Positions 1 through 7,628 of a stretch of 64,000 nucleotides of DNA are shown here, one piece after another. Below the pieces are notes generated by a model. The model was given only the letters and a program-made list of their open reading frames with translations. It searched no databases and was not told the origin of the DNA. Within the stretch, counting starts at the first letter, position 1, and the number at the start of each line of letters is the position of its first letter. The translations under genes and the position numbers were made by a program. The DNA is from Formosa sediminum (GTDB lineage: Bacteria > Bacteroidota > Bacteroidia > Flavobacteriales > Flavobacteriaceae): the NCBI RefSeq assembly GCF_007197735.1, contig NZ_CP041637.1, positions 2,947,001-3,011,000 of the forward strand, written 5' to 3'.

Positions 1-1
1 T

Positions 2-994
2 TCAACCATGAAGTCTGAGTTTTTATATCAATATCAAAAAGAAAACGGATTTAGTTTACGCGCTAAAGTATTTGCTTATAATAATAAAGCTAATGAGTTA
101 ACAACTCATGTTTCAGGCTTGAGTAATTTCTTTTTTAAAACAAAATTTACTTCAAGTATTATTAAAAATGCCTTTGGTATAGCTGCAGAACGAAGCATGC
201 CATTAGTCTCCTGTAAGAGTTTAAATAAACACATTAAAACAATTGAAAATAAAGTTATTAGAAATAAAATAAAAACACTTTATTTCTTTGTAGATGAATT
301 TACAAATTTGTTAGACACAAAAATTGGTTTAGATGCAATTGCTTTATTACAAGGCTTAAACTACGAACTTAAATTTGTAAAACATGAAGAATCTGGACGT
401 GCATTTATATCTAAAGGGTTTCTTGATCAGGCTAAAGATTGTGCGACTAAAAACGTAAACATATTTAAAAATTTAATCACAGAAAATACGCCTTTAATTG
501 GTGTAGAGCCTTCTGCTATATTTACTTTTAAAGATGAATATATAATGCTTGCGGAAGATAAAGAGGCAGCAAAACAAATTGCAAAACACACTTATTTAAT
601 TGAAGATTTCTTGCATTCAGAACTTAAAAAAGGACATATAAGTTCAAATCAATTTCATACACTTCATCAAACTATAAAAATTCACTCACATTGTCACCAA
701 AAGGCTATGAGTAATCAATTATCAACCTTTAAATTATTAAACCTTCCTAAAGGATATACAGCTACAATAATACCTAGTGGTTGTTGCGGTATGGCCGGAA
801 GTTTTGGTTATGAAAAAGAACATTATAAAGTAAGTATGGCTGTTGGAGAACAAACCTTATTTCCAGCGGTAAGAAAAGCAAAGCCAGATGTAATTATTGC
901 TGCAAATGGCACCAGCTGTAGACACCAAATTAAAGATGGTACACATAAGGAAGCTTTGCATCCAGTAACTATATTAAGACAAGCGTTACTCTAG
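2..994 (+). CDS. FAD-linked oxidase / Fe-S binding protein, C-terminal part (5' truncated)
   Basis: This is the C-terminal part of a large FAD-binding and (Fe-S)-binding oxidoreductase of the D-lactate/glycolate dehydrogenase type. The frame is open to the left edge of the window, so the ATG at 8 is probably internal and the gene starts outside. The visible part carries the cysteine-rich (CCG) domain: HCHQKA near residue 230, then PSGCCGMAGSFG near residue 257, motifs that bind an Fe-S cluster or haem-linked electron-transfer partner in GlpC/LutA-like proteins. The final stretch (ANGTSCRHQI) is also typical. The FAD-binding half cannot be seen, so the substrate is open. The stop overlaps by a few bases the 3' end of the convergent phosphoesterase gene. 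Confidence 0.8.
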   Translation, partial: STMKSEFLYQYQKENGFSLRAKVFAYNNKANELTTHVSGLSNFFFKTKFTSSIIKNAFGIAAERSMPLVSCKSLNKHIKTIENKVIRNKIKTLYFFVDEFTNLLDTKIGLDAIALLQGLNYELKFVKHEESGRAFISKGFLDQAKDCATKNVNIFKNLITENTPLIGVEPSAIFTFKDEYIMLAEDKEAAKQIAKHTYLIEDFLHSELKKGHISSNQFHTLHQTIKIHSHCHQKAMSNQLSTFKLLNLPKGYTATIIPSGCCGMAGSFGYEKEHYKVSMAVGEQTLFPAVRKAKPDVIIAANGTSCRHQIKDGTHKEALHPVTILRQALL

Positions 995-1867
995 AGAATT
1001 CTTTTTATTTTTCTTATCTTTTTTGTCTTTCTTTTTATTTTTATCTACAATTGTTATTGCAGCAATTAAATCTTTCATCTCCATATCTTTTATGTCTTCA
1101 TCAACAAAAAAGGGGGATAGTTTATCATGATTGTAATTGTAAATTTTCCAACGTTTAAATTGATATTCAAGCGCTGTAAAATTCTCAACCCAATCCCCTG
1201 AATTTAAATACATTGTCTTGCCGTATTTATTTTCTTTAATTAACATTTTTGGCTGATGTATATGTCCGCAAATCACATAGTCGTATCCTTGTTCTATAGC
1301 CAAATCTGTAGCAACGGTTTCAAAATCATTTATATATTTAACAGCGCCTTTTACACCATTTTTTATGCGTTTTGATATGGAGTATTTTTCTCGTCCCATC
1401 TTATCTAATCCCCAATTTACAACTTGATTAATAAGAATTAAAAAATCGTAACCATAACCGCCAAGTTTAGCTAACCATTTTGCATTCTGAATAGACACAT
1501 CAAAAATATCACCATGAAAAAACCAAGCACTTTTTCCATTTAATTCAGTAATATATTTATCTACTATCGAGAAATTACCTATACTAGAATCGCTAAATCG
1601 TCTAAGCATCTCATCATGATTACCCGTTATGTAAATCACTTCAACACCATCAGAGGCCATATCCATTATCTTTTTTATAACTTGCATATGTGATTTAGGA
1701 AAATAACGTTTGCTAAATTGCCAAACATCAATAATATCACCATTAAGAATAAGTTTTTTAGGATCTATACTATTCAAATAAGCATAAAGTTCTTTGGCAT
1801 GACAACCAAAAGTTCCTAAATGAACATCAGAAACAACTGCGACTTCAATTTTTCTTTTAATTTTCAA
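986..1867 (-). CDS. UDP-2,3-diacylglucosamine diphosphatase family metallophosphoesterase (LpxH-like)
   Basis: A calcineurin-like metallophosphoesterase of 293 residues. All metal-site motifs are present in order: DVHLG near residue 14, NGDIIDVW near 42, GNHDE near 82, HGDIFD near 118 and CGHIHQP near 200. The spacing and the Trp after GDIID resemble the LpxH family, which removes UMP from UDP-diacylglucosamine in lipid A synthesis at the inner membrane. The last 20 residues are almost all Lys, Asp and Asn, an odd basic tail that may bind membrane or nucleic acid (inference). The gene is monocistronic and converges with the oxidoreductase upstream. A broader phosphoesterase role cannot be excluded because this clade has many unstudied members. 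Confidence 0.8.
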   Translation of the reverse strand: MKIKRKIEVAVVSDVHLGTFGCHAKELYAYLNSIDPKKLILNGDIIDVWQFSKRYFPKSHMQVIKKIMDMASDGVEVIYITGNHDEMLRRFSDSSIGNFSIVDKYITELNGKSAWFFHGDIFDVSIQNAKWLAKLGGYGYDFLILINQVVNWGLDKMGREKYSISKRIKNGVKGAVKYINDFETVATDLAIEQGYDYVICGHIHQPKMLIKENKYGKTMYLNSGDWVENFTALEYQFKRWKIYNYNHDKLSPFFVDEDIKDMEMKDLIAAITIVDKNKKKDKKDKKNKKNSLE

Positions 1868-2065
1868 TAAAATAGGGGATTTATAGATTATTTATACAAA
1901 AATCCTAAACACATGTTACTTAATCTTAAACTCCTAATTAATTAATAAATAGTTTTTTGTAAAGTTATTGTTACTACACTAATTTCATTTTATTTAACTA
2001 TTCATCACTTTCTATTTTATTTTTCGTAATAATACATTTAAATTAGCAAAAAAATAGTATTAGTT

Positions 2066-3127
2066 ATGGCAGGAAATTCCTTTGGAAAATTATTTAAACT
2101 AACCACTTTTGGAGAGTCTCATGGTATGGCTCTAGGAGGTGTTATAGATGGATGCCCTTCGGGGATTACTTTAGATTTAGATGCCATACAAACCGAAATG
2201 AACCGCAGAAAACCTGGGCAATCGGCTATTGTTACACAACGTAAAGAACCCGATGAAGTTAAATTTTTATCAGGTATTTTTGAAGGTAAAACTACAGGAA
2301 CTTCTATTGGGTTTATTATAGAAAATTCAAATCAGAAATCTCACGATTACTCGCATATAAAAGATTCATTTCGTCCGTCGCATGCAGATTACGTTTACGA
2401 AAAAAAATATGGTATTCGCGATTATAGAGGCGGAGGCCGTAGTTCTGCAAGAGAAACAGCCTGTCGCGTTGTGGCTGGAGCTATTGCAAAACAGGTTTTA
2501 AAAGGTATAGAATTTCATGCTTTTACTTCGTCTGTTGGCGATATATTTATGGAAAAACCTTATCAAGATATAGACTTTAGTGCTATTGAAAGTAATATTG
2601 TGCGTTGTCCGGATACAGAAACTGCAGATAAAATGATTTCTAAAATAAAAGAAATTAGAAAAGCAGGAGACACCATTGGTGGTACCGTAACGTGCGTCAT
2701 TAAAAATGTTCCTTTAGGTTTAGGAGAGCCTGTATTTGATAAGTTACATGCAGAATTAGGTAAGGCCATGTTATCTATTAATGCTGTAAAGGGGTTTGAA
2801 TACGGTAGCGGATTTTGTGGTGCAAAAATGAAAGGAAGTGAACATAATGATTTATATAACACTGATGGCACAACAAAAACAAATCTTTCTGGCGGTATAC
2901 AAGGCGGTATAAGTAATGGGATGGATATCTATTTTAGAGTAGCCTTTAAACCCGTTGCAACTATAATGCAAACACAAGACACAATAGACAAAGCTGGTAA
3001 TAGTGTTAAAATGGATGGGAAAGGCAGACACGATCCTTGTGTTGTACCACGAGCCGTACCTATTGTAGAAGCAATGGCTGCATTAGTAATAGCCGATTAT
3101 TTATTATTAGATAAAGTCTATCAATAA
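2066..3127 (+). CDS. aroC: chorismate synthase
   Basis: A full-length (353 residue) chorismate synthase, the last step of the shikimate pathway, converting 5-enolpyruvylshikimate-3-phosphate to chorismate with reduced FMN. The N-terminal signature FGESHG followed by [10 protein letters not shown] is intact, as are RRKPGQS, the Arg/Ser-rich [11 protein letters not shown] segment and the C-terminal [14 protein letters not shown] motif. It stands alone on the plus strand, with a Bacteroidota-like TACATTTA element at 2033-2040 about 25 bases upstream of the ATG. No other aro gene is nearby. Confidence 0.97.
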   Translation: MAGNSFGKLFKLTTFGESHGMALGGVIDGCPSGITLDLDAIQTEMNRRKPGQSAIVTQRKEPDEVKFLSGIFEGKTTGTSIGFIIENSNQKSHDYSHIKDSFRPSHADYVYEKKYGIRDYRGGGRSSARETACRVVAGAIAKQVLKGIEFHAFTSSVGDIFMEKPYQDIDFSAIESNIVRCPDTETADKMISKIKEIRKAGDTIGGTVTCVIKNVPLGLGEPVFDKLHAELGKAMLSINAVKGFEYGSGFCGAKMKGSEHNDLYNTDGTTKTNLSGGIQGGISNGMDIYFRVAFKPVATIMQTQDTIDKAGNSVKMDGKGRHDPCVVPRAVPIVEAMAALVIADYLLLDKVYQ

Positions 3128-3145
3128 ATTAAAAACATAAATTTT

Positions 3146-3212
3146 AAAAGGTTTTTTATTCGAATTCATAAATCGATAGTATCATCGGTTAAATTCTAAT
3201 ACAAAACCTTTT
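3146..3212 (+). terminator. possible long-loop terminator after aroC
   Basis: AAAAGGTTTT at 3146-3155 is matched by its reverse complement AAAACCTTTT at 3203-3212, followed by a T-rich stretch. The 47-base loop makes this a weak terminator candidate. Confidence 0.35.
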
Positions 3213-3274
3213 ATTATTTTTAGCAAACATCTAACTTAACCAATTATTTTAAAAAAACGTACGAAAATTACACT

Positions 3275-4579
3275 ATGAAGAAACTTGCATTGCATTGGCA
3301 AATATTATTAGGAATGGTTTTAGGGGTGGTATTTGCCTTATTAATGAATCAATTTGAATGGGGAGCAACTTTTATCGCAAAATGGATTAAGCCCTTTGGA
3401 AATATATTTATAAATGCATTAAAATTAATAGCTGTCCCATTAATACTGGCTTCATTAATAAAAGGAGTTTCCGATTTAAAAGATATTTCTAAGCTCTCTA
3501 AAATGGGAGGAAAAACAATAGGTACCTATTTAATAACTACGGTAATTGCTGTATGTATTGGTCTTGCTTTGGTAAATATTATTAAACCTGGACATTCAAT
3601 ATCAGAAGAGACAAGAGCCCAACTTGTTGAAAATTATAAAAGCGATGCAGACTCAAGAATTGCACAAGCAGAAAAACAGAAACAAGCCGGTCCTTTACAA
3701 GCTCTAGAAGATATTGTACCTAGTAATATTTTTCAAGCTGCTTCAGACAACGGAAACATGCTTCAAGTTATTTTCTTTGCAATATTCTTTGGTATTGGAT
3801 TAATCTTAATACCAGAAGAACAAGCAAAACCGGTAAAAGATTTTTTTGATGGTTTTAATGAAGTGATTTTAAAACTTATTGATATTATAATGCTTGCTGC
3901 ACCTTATGGTGTATTTGCATTACTCGCAGCATTAGTGGTAGAAGCTCCAAGTGCAGATCTTTTTAAAGCCTTAGGTTGGTATGCATTTAGTGTGGTTTTA
4001 GGATTAGCAATTATGATGATTGTGTACTCTTTAATTGTTTATCTATTTACTAAAAAAACGCCTAAATTCTTTTTTAACGGAATTTCTCCAGCTCAATTAT
4101 TAGCATTTTCAACAAGCAGTAGTGCTGCTACGTTACCCTTAACTATGGAACGTGTTGAAGAACACTTGGGTGTAGACGAAGAAGTTGCTAGTTTTGTTTT
4201 ACCCATAGGAGCAACAATTAACATGGACGGTACAAGTTTATATCAGGCTATAGCTGCAGTTTTTATAGCACAGGCATTTGGTATTGAATTAAGTTTAGGA
4301 GCGCAATTAGGGATTATAGCAACAGCTACGTTGTCATCTATTGGTAGTGCTGCTGTACCAGGAGCTGGTATGGTTATGCTCGTAATTGTTTTAGCACAAG
4401 CAGGAATACCTGAAGCCGGTTTAGCTTTAATATTTGCTGTAGATAGACCTCTTGATATGTGTAGAACCACAGTAAATATTACTGGCGATGCAGCAGTTTC
4501 AATGCTCGTTGCTAATTCAGAAGGGCGACTACATGATCCTAAAGTTAAAGATTGGGACGACAATTATAAAACAAATTAA
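3275..4579 (+). CDS. dicarboxylate/amino acid:cation symporter (DAACS family)
   Basis: An inner-membrane secondary transporter of 434 residues related to GltP/DctA, which moves glutamate, aspartate or C4-dicarboxylates with Na+ or H+. Several hydrophobic segments span the protein. The serine-rich reentrant loop (STSSSAATLPL, near residue 278) and the substrate-site motif NMDGTSLYQ (near 313) are present, as is the C-terminal DRPLDMCRTTVNITGD segment in which the Asp and Arg bind substrate carboxylates. A strong terminator follows the gene. The exact substrate cannot be told from sequence alone. Confidence 0.92.
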   Translation: MKKLALHWQILLGMVLGVVFALLMNQFEWGATFIAKWIKPFGNIFINALKLIAVPLILASLIKGVSDLKDISKLSKMGGKTIGTYLITTVIAVCIGLALVNIIKPGHSISEETRAQLVENYKSDADSRIAQAEKQKQAGPLQALEDIVPSNIFQAASDNGNMLQVIFFAIFFGIGLILIPEEQAKPVKDFFDGFNEVILKLIDIIMLAAPYGVFALLAALVVEAPSADLFKALGWYAFSVVLGLAIMMIVYSLIVYLFTKKTPKFFFNGISPAQLLAFSTSSSAATLPLTMERVEEHLGVDEEVASFVLPIGATINMDGTSLYQAIAAVFIAQAFGIELSLGAQLGIIATATLSSIGSAAVPGAGMVMLVIVLAQAGIPEAGLALIFAVDRPLDMCRTTVNITGDAAVSMLVANSEGRLHDPKVKDWDDNYKTN

Positions 4580-4622
4580 ACATTAGCTTTAACTTATATT
4601 TAATTTTTATCATTACATTCAT

Positions 4623-4659
4623 AAAAGCCTCTATTTAAATATTTTAAATAGAGGCTTTT
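4623..4659 (+). terminator. rho-independent terminator (bidirectional) after the symporter
   Basis: A perfect 17-bp stem (4623-4639 with 4643-4659) around a 3-base loop, containing GCCTCTATTTAAA and its complement, with A and T runs at the two ends. It lies 44 bases after the symporter stop. Confidence 0.85.
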
Positions 4660-4660
4660 A

Positions 4661-4926
4661 ATATTATACTTTATGTAATTTCAAAAAAATGCACATACAA
4701 TTTCACCTAATAAAACGTTAAATACTTCACTATAACTAAACGAATGTTTAGATTTGTATTATAAATACAGTTGTTTGTAATTTAAAATCATATCCTCAAA
4801 AAATAGAAGTATGTATCAATTTAGAATATACTAATTTACATATTTTTAATAGGATTAAAATTTTCAATATTATTTTAAAATATTGGTAAATGAGAATTAC
4901 AAAAATGGTAACAAAAAGCATTAATT
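4661..4926. other. AT-rich promoter region and long 5' leader of the FrnE-like gene
   Basis: No gene is visible. The stretch holds a palindrome (4736-4751) overlapping a -7 element (4749-4756), then about 160 bases of very AT-rich leader before the ATG, with no clear riboswitch fold recognised. Confidence 0.5.
4736..4756 (+). promoter_or_regulatory. TetR-like palindrome overlapping a -7 promoter element
   Basis: CTAAACGAATGTTTAG at 4736-4751 is a perfect 6-bp inverted repeat with a 4-base centre, and its right arm runs into TAGATTTG (4749-4756), which fits the TAnnTTTG element of Bacteroidota promoters. Palindromes of this form are typical of TetR-family operators. Binding here is inference. 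Confidence 0.5.
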
Positions 4927-5577
4927 ATGATGAAAGAAAAATTAAAGATAGATATTGTTTCAGACGTGGTTTGCCCGTGGTGTACCATTGGCTTTAAACG
5001 TTTAGAAAAAGCCATTTCTGAATTAGGTATAGAAGATCAGGTAACTATAGAATGGCAACCTTTCGAATTAAATCCTAACATGCCCAAAGAAGGTCAGCTT
5101 ATTCAAGATCATATAGAAGAAAAATATGGTTCGAGTTTAGAGCAGCAAAAAGAATCACAACAACGTATGGCTGATGCTGGAGAAGAACTAGATTTTACTT
5201 TTGATTATTTTGAAGATATGCGTATAGTTAACACATTTGAAGCCCATATTCTATTAGAATACGCTAAATCTTTTAATAAACAAACAGCATTAAAGATGAG
5301 ACTTACTGCGTCTTATTTTAGTGAAAGAAAAGATGTATCGGACAGAGATATTTTAAAACAAGCTTTATTAGATGTCGGATTAAATGCTGAAGAAGGCATG
5401 CTTTTATTAGATAACGAAAGCATGAGAAAAGAAGTGAAGAGTAAAGAAGTTTACTGGCAAAGTATGGGAGTAAATTCTGTTCCTACTATAGTATTTAACA
5501 GAACAAGTGCTGTAACAGGAGCACAACCCATTGCTGTATTTAAAAATGTTTTAAACGATTTGCTTAAAGCCAATTAA
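4927..5577 (+). CDS. DsbA family oxidoreductase, FrnE-like
   Basis: A 216-residue thioredoxin-fold protein of the FrnE/2-hydroxychromene-2-carboxylate isomerase-like DsbA group. The redox motif CPWC sits at residues 16-19 in the context SDVVCPWC, followed by the helical insertion domain and the cis-proline segment NSVPTIVF near residue 180. No signal peptide is seen, so it acts in the cytoplasm; FrnE proteins are linked to disulfide handling under oxidative stress. Two adjacent ATG codons (4927, 4930) are possible starts. Its promoter carries a TetR-type palindrome, pointing to stress-inducible expression. A terminator follows directly. Confidence 0.88.
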   Translation: MMKEKLKIDIVSDVVCPWCTIGFKRLEKAISELGIEDQVTIEWQPFELNPNMPKEGQLIQDHIEEKYGSSLEQQKESQQRMADAGEELDFTFDYFEDMRIVNTFEAHILLEYAKSFNKQTALKMRLTASYFSERKDVSDRDILKQALLDVGLNAEEGMLLLDNESMRKEVKSKEVYWQSMGVNSVPTIVFNRTSAVTGAQPIAVFKNVLNDLLKAN

Positions 5578-5590
5578 ATAAACCCCATAA

Positions 5591-5622
5591 AAAAAACCTC
5601 ATAAATATTATGAGGCTTTTTT
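5591..5622. terminator. bidirectional terminator between convergent genes
   Basis: The stem AACCTCATAA / TTATGAGGCTT with a 3-base loop has one bulged base and is flanked by A6 and T6 runs. It serves the FrnE-like gene on plus and the lipoprotein gene on minus. Confidence 0.8.
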
Positions 5623-5639
5623 ATAATAGAGTAAAACTT

Positions 5640-6308
5640 TTAGTTTTTTAAAGCTTTCTTGATTTTTTTAGCATACTCTTCTGCATTATCAGTAAGATTA
5701 GAAGGGTTTTCTAAACTAGAAGTTACAACACTAACAAGTTGTTTACCATCTTCTTCATCTAAATTATAAGCTACAGTTTCTATTACAAATGTTTTAACCG
5801 TAGTTGTTGTTGTTGTCATTGGCATATAACTTCCTGTACTTACATAAGTCATTGGGTGACTATAGTACCCATAAAAACCACCGTAGTAACCTGGGTAAAA
5901 TGCACCATAAGACGCCCCTGCATAATATCCACCATCTGTAGACGTTCTAGTAGCTTCAGAATAATCTTTAACTACACTCAACACTACACCATGGTATCCT
6001 TCTCTTTTAATTGTTTCTACTAAGGTTTTAGTTTGTGCTTCATCTAACTTTTTATCAGGATCGATATTTGGTAACTCTTTAAAGCTCTCTGTTGCTTTAA
6101 AATCACTGTCACGTAATTGGTTAGCAATAGCTTGTTCAAAAGCTATACGAGCTTGTTTATTATCTGTTCTAGCAATTACTAAAATGTTCTTCTCTTTTAA
6201 AGAAGGAGCGTTGTCTGCTTTCCAAGAATCTAGTACTTTAACACTAGAACAACTACTTAAAACAAAAGTAACGACTAGCAATAAAAGTGAATAATTTGAT
6301 TTTTTCAT
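5640..6308 (-). CDS. hypothetical lipoprotein, Gly/Tyr-rich
   Basis: A 222-residue exported protein I cannot assign to a named function. It starts with a lipoprotein signal peptide (hydrophobic run, then LSSCSS with the acylated Cys at about residue 20). The mature part begins with a domain that has the look of small ABC-type-lipoprotein or DUF4136-like folds (SWKADNAPS, then ILVIARTDN). The middle (about residues 124-160) is a low-complexity Gly/Tyr/Phe stretch followed by a Thr run, then VIETVAYNL and a helical C-terminus. It probably sits in the periplasm or on the outer membrane. Monocistronic. Confidence 0.65.
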   Translation of the reverse strand: MKKSNYSLLLLVVTFVLSSCSSVKVLDSWKADNAPSLKEKNILVIARTDNKQARIAFEQAIANQLRDSDFKATESFKELPNIDPDKKLDEAQTKTLVETIKREGYHGVVLSVVKDYSEATRTSTDGGYYAGASYGAFYPGYYGGFYGYYSHPMTYVSTGSYMPMTTTTTTVKTFVIETVAYNLDEEDGKQLVSVVTSSLENPSNLTDNAEEYAKKIKKALKN

Positions 6309-6397
6309 AAGAATATTGAGTAAATTAATTGATTAATAGAATCCAAATGTATAAGGTATAATGTTTATTTAAAAGAAAAACTTGTAATAGTTGGTAT

Positions 6398-6814
6398 TTA
6401 TTCAAGGAATTTAACTTTTAATGCTTTTGTAGGAATCATACACGCTTCTTTTTTACCATACCATTTGTATCTGTTTTTTGCTATAAAATCATAAACATAA
6501 TCTCTAATAAATTTAGGTATAATTAAGAATATACTTAACAAATTAATGGGGAAATTTAATTGTGAAGCAATCTTTAATGCTGCTGTAGATTTAGAATATA
6601 AACGATGTTTTGGTGTGTATAATAATATTGAATCTGTTTTTGAAGTATCTATTTTAAAAGCCGTTATTAAAGTTTTGGCAGATTCGCCTTGTAACGTAGT
6701 AAACTTAAAAATGTTTTTTTTATCGTGTTTAATGATAAATTGAACAGATGAGTCGCATAAATTACATACACCATCAAAAAGCACTAATTTCTCTTGTTTA
6801 TTAAGACCTTTCAT
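6398..6814 (-). CDS. thiol-disulfide oxidoreductase, DCC family (DUF393)
   Basis: A 138-residue protein of the DCC (DUF393) family. The defining motif DGVCNLC is at residues 15-21, preceded by LVLFD, and the conserved R-D-x-VYDFIAKNRYKWYG block lies near the C-terminus. The family has a thioredoxin-like fold and a presumed redox-active Cys pair, but the substrate is not established. It follows the outer-membrane protein gene on the same strand by 11 bases, so the two are probably cotranscribed. Confidence 0.88.
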   Translation of the reverse strand: MKGLNKQEKLVLFDGVCNLCDSSVQFIIKHDKKNIFKFTTLQGESAKTLITAFKIDTSKTDSILLYTPKHRLYSKSTAALKIASQLNFPINLLSIFLIIPKFIRDYVYDFIAKNRYKWYGKKEACMIPTKALKVKFLE

Positions 6815-6825
6815 AAATTTTAATA

Positions 6826-7569
6826 TTAAAACATATATCCAATAGCAATTCCGTACCTAAAAGAAAAGGCCGAAAATTTAGAACTTCTATTGACTTTTGA
6901 AAATTTAAAATCTGAATTAATTAAATCTAATATCGTGTAATCTTCTAATGCTTCATTTAAATCATCATAAAACTCATCAGGTAAATCTTTTGAATTTTTA
7001 AATTTAAAATTATAATGTCCGGCACCTGGACCTGCAATCATAAAATCAATATTAAAATGTTTAGATATTGGTAATTTATAACCAAACATTAATCCCACAG
7101 AAGATACACTTGTGCTCATATCAAATTCAAAGCTAAGATGTTCTTCGTATTGATTTATATAATCGCCATCAAAATCACTATTGTAGTTAGAATACTTAAA
7201 ATAGGCTCCAAAGTAAAACCCTATTAAAGGTTTTCGTGCTGTACTTTTTAAATAGTAACGTATTTCAGGAATAATTTGATATCCTGTATAAAATATTTCA
7301 TCGGTTTTAATATGTTCTCCATCTAAGCCAGATAATTTTACTAACCCTTCTTTTCCTTTATATCCTATACCTAAATTTGCAGTGAAATTTTTCCAAATAT
7401 AGCGTTCGTAAGACAGTTGATAAACTGCGTTTAATATTTGTGGAACTTCAAAAGAGATTTCATTTGTATAATTATTATAAACTTCATCTGTATCGTAATT
7501 AATGTCTTGCGCGTATACATTAACAGAAATACAAGTTATTATTAGTAGGTTATAATAGAGATATTTCAT
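6826..7569 (-). CDS. predicted outer-membrane beta-barrel protein
   Basis: An exported protein of 247 residues with a signal peptide (MKYLYYNLLIITCISVNVYAQ, cleavage after Ala-Gln). The mature sequence shows alternating hydrophobic/polar strands with aromatic girdles (YQLSYERYIW, NLGIGYKG, FYFGAYFKYSNY, VGLMFGYKLP) and ends in a strand finishing with Phe (YGIAIGYMF), the usual barrel-assembly signature. This is the look of the DUF3575-like small barrels of Bacteroidota. The specific role is unknown. It is upstream of the DCC gene in the same unit. Confidence 0.65.
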   Translation of the reverse strand: MKYLYYNLLIITCISVNVYAQDINYDTDEVYNNYTNEISFEVPQILNAVYQLSYERYIWKNFTANLGIGYKGKEGLVKLSGLDGEHIKTDEIFYTGYQIIPEIRYYLKSTARKPLIGFYFGAYFKYSNYNSDFDGDYINQYEEHLSFEFDMSTSVSSVGLMFGYKLPISKHFNIDFMIAGPGAGHYNFKFKNSKDLPDEFYDDLNEALEDYTILDLINSDFKFSKVNRSSKFSAFSFRYGIAIGYMF

Positions 7570-7628
7570 AATGCATTATATTTCATTTAAGTTATAATAT
7601 TTATAGCAAAAATTAAAATAACTTAAGT

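Noticed and set aside
2563-2871. Antisense frame within aroC (102 residues).
   Set aside because: It mirrors conserved aroC codons and shows no independent features; the same applies to the antisense frames within the symporter, topB, rlmF neighbours and thi genes.
6546-6743. Plus-strand frame of 65 residues antisense to the DCC protein gene.
   Set aside because: It lies wholly inside a well-supported gene and has no recognisable features.
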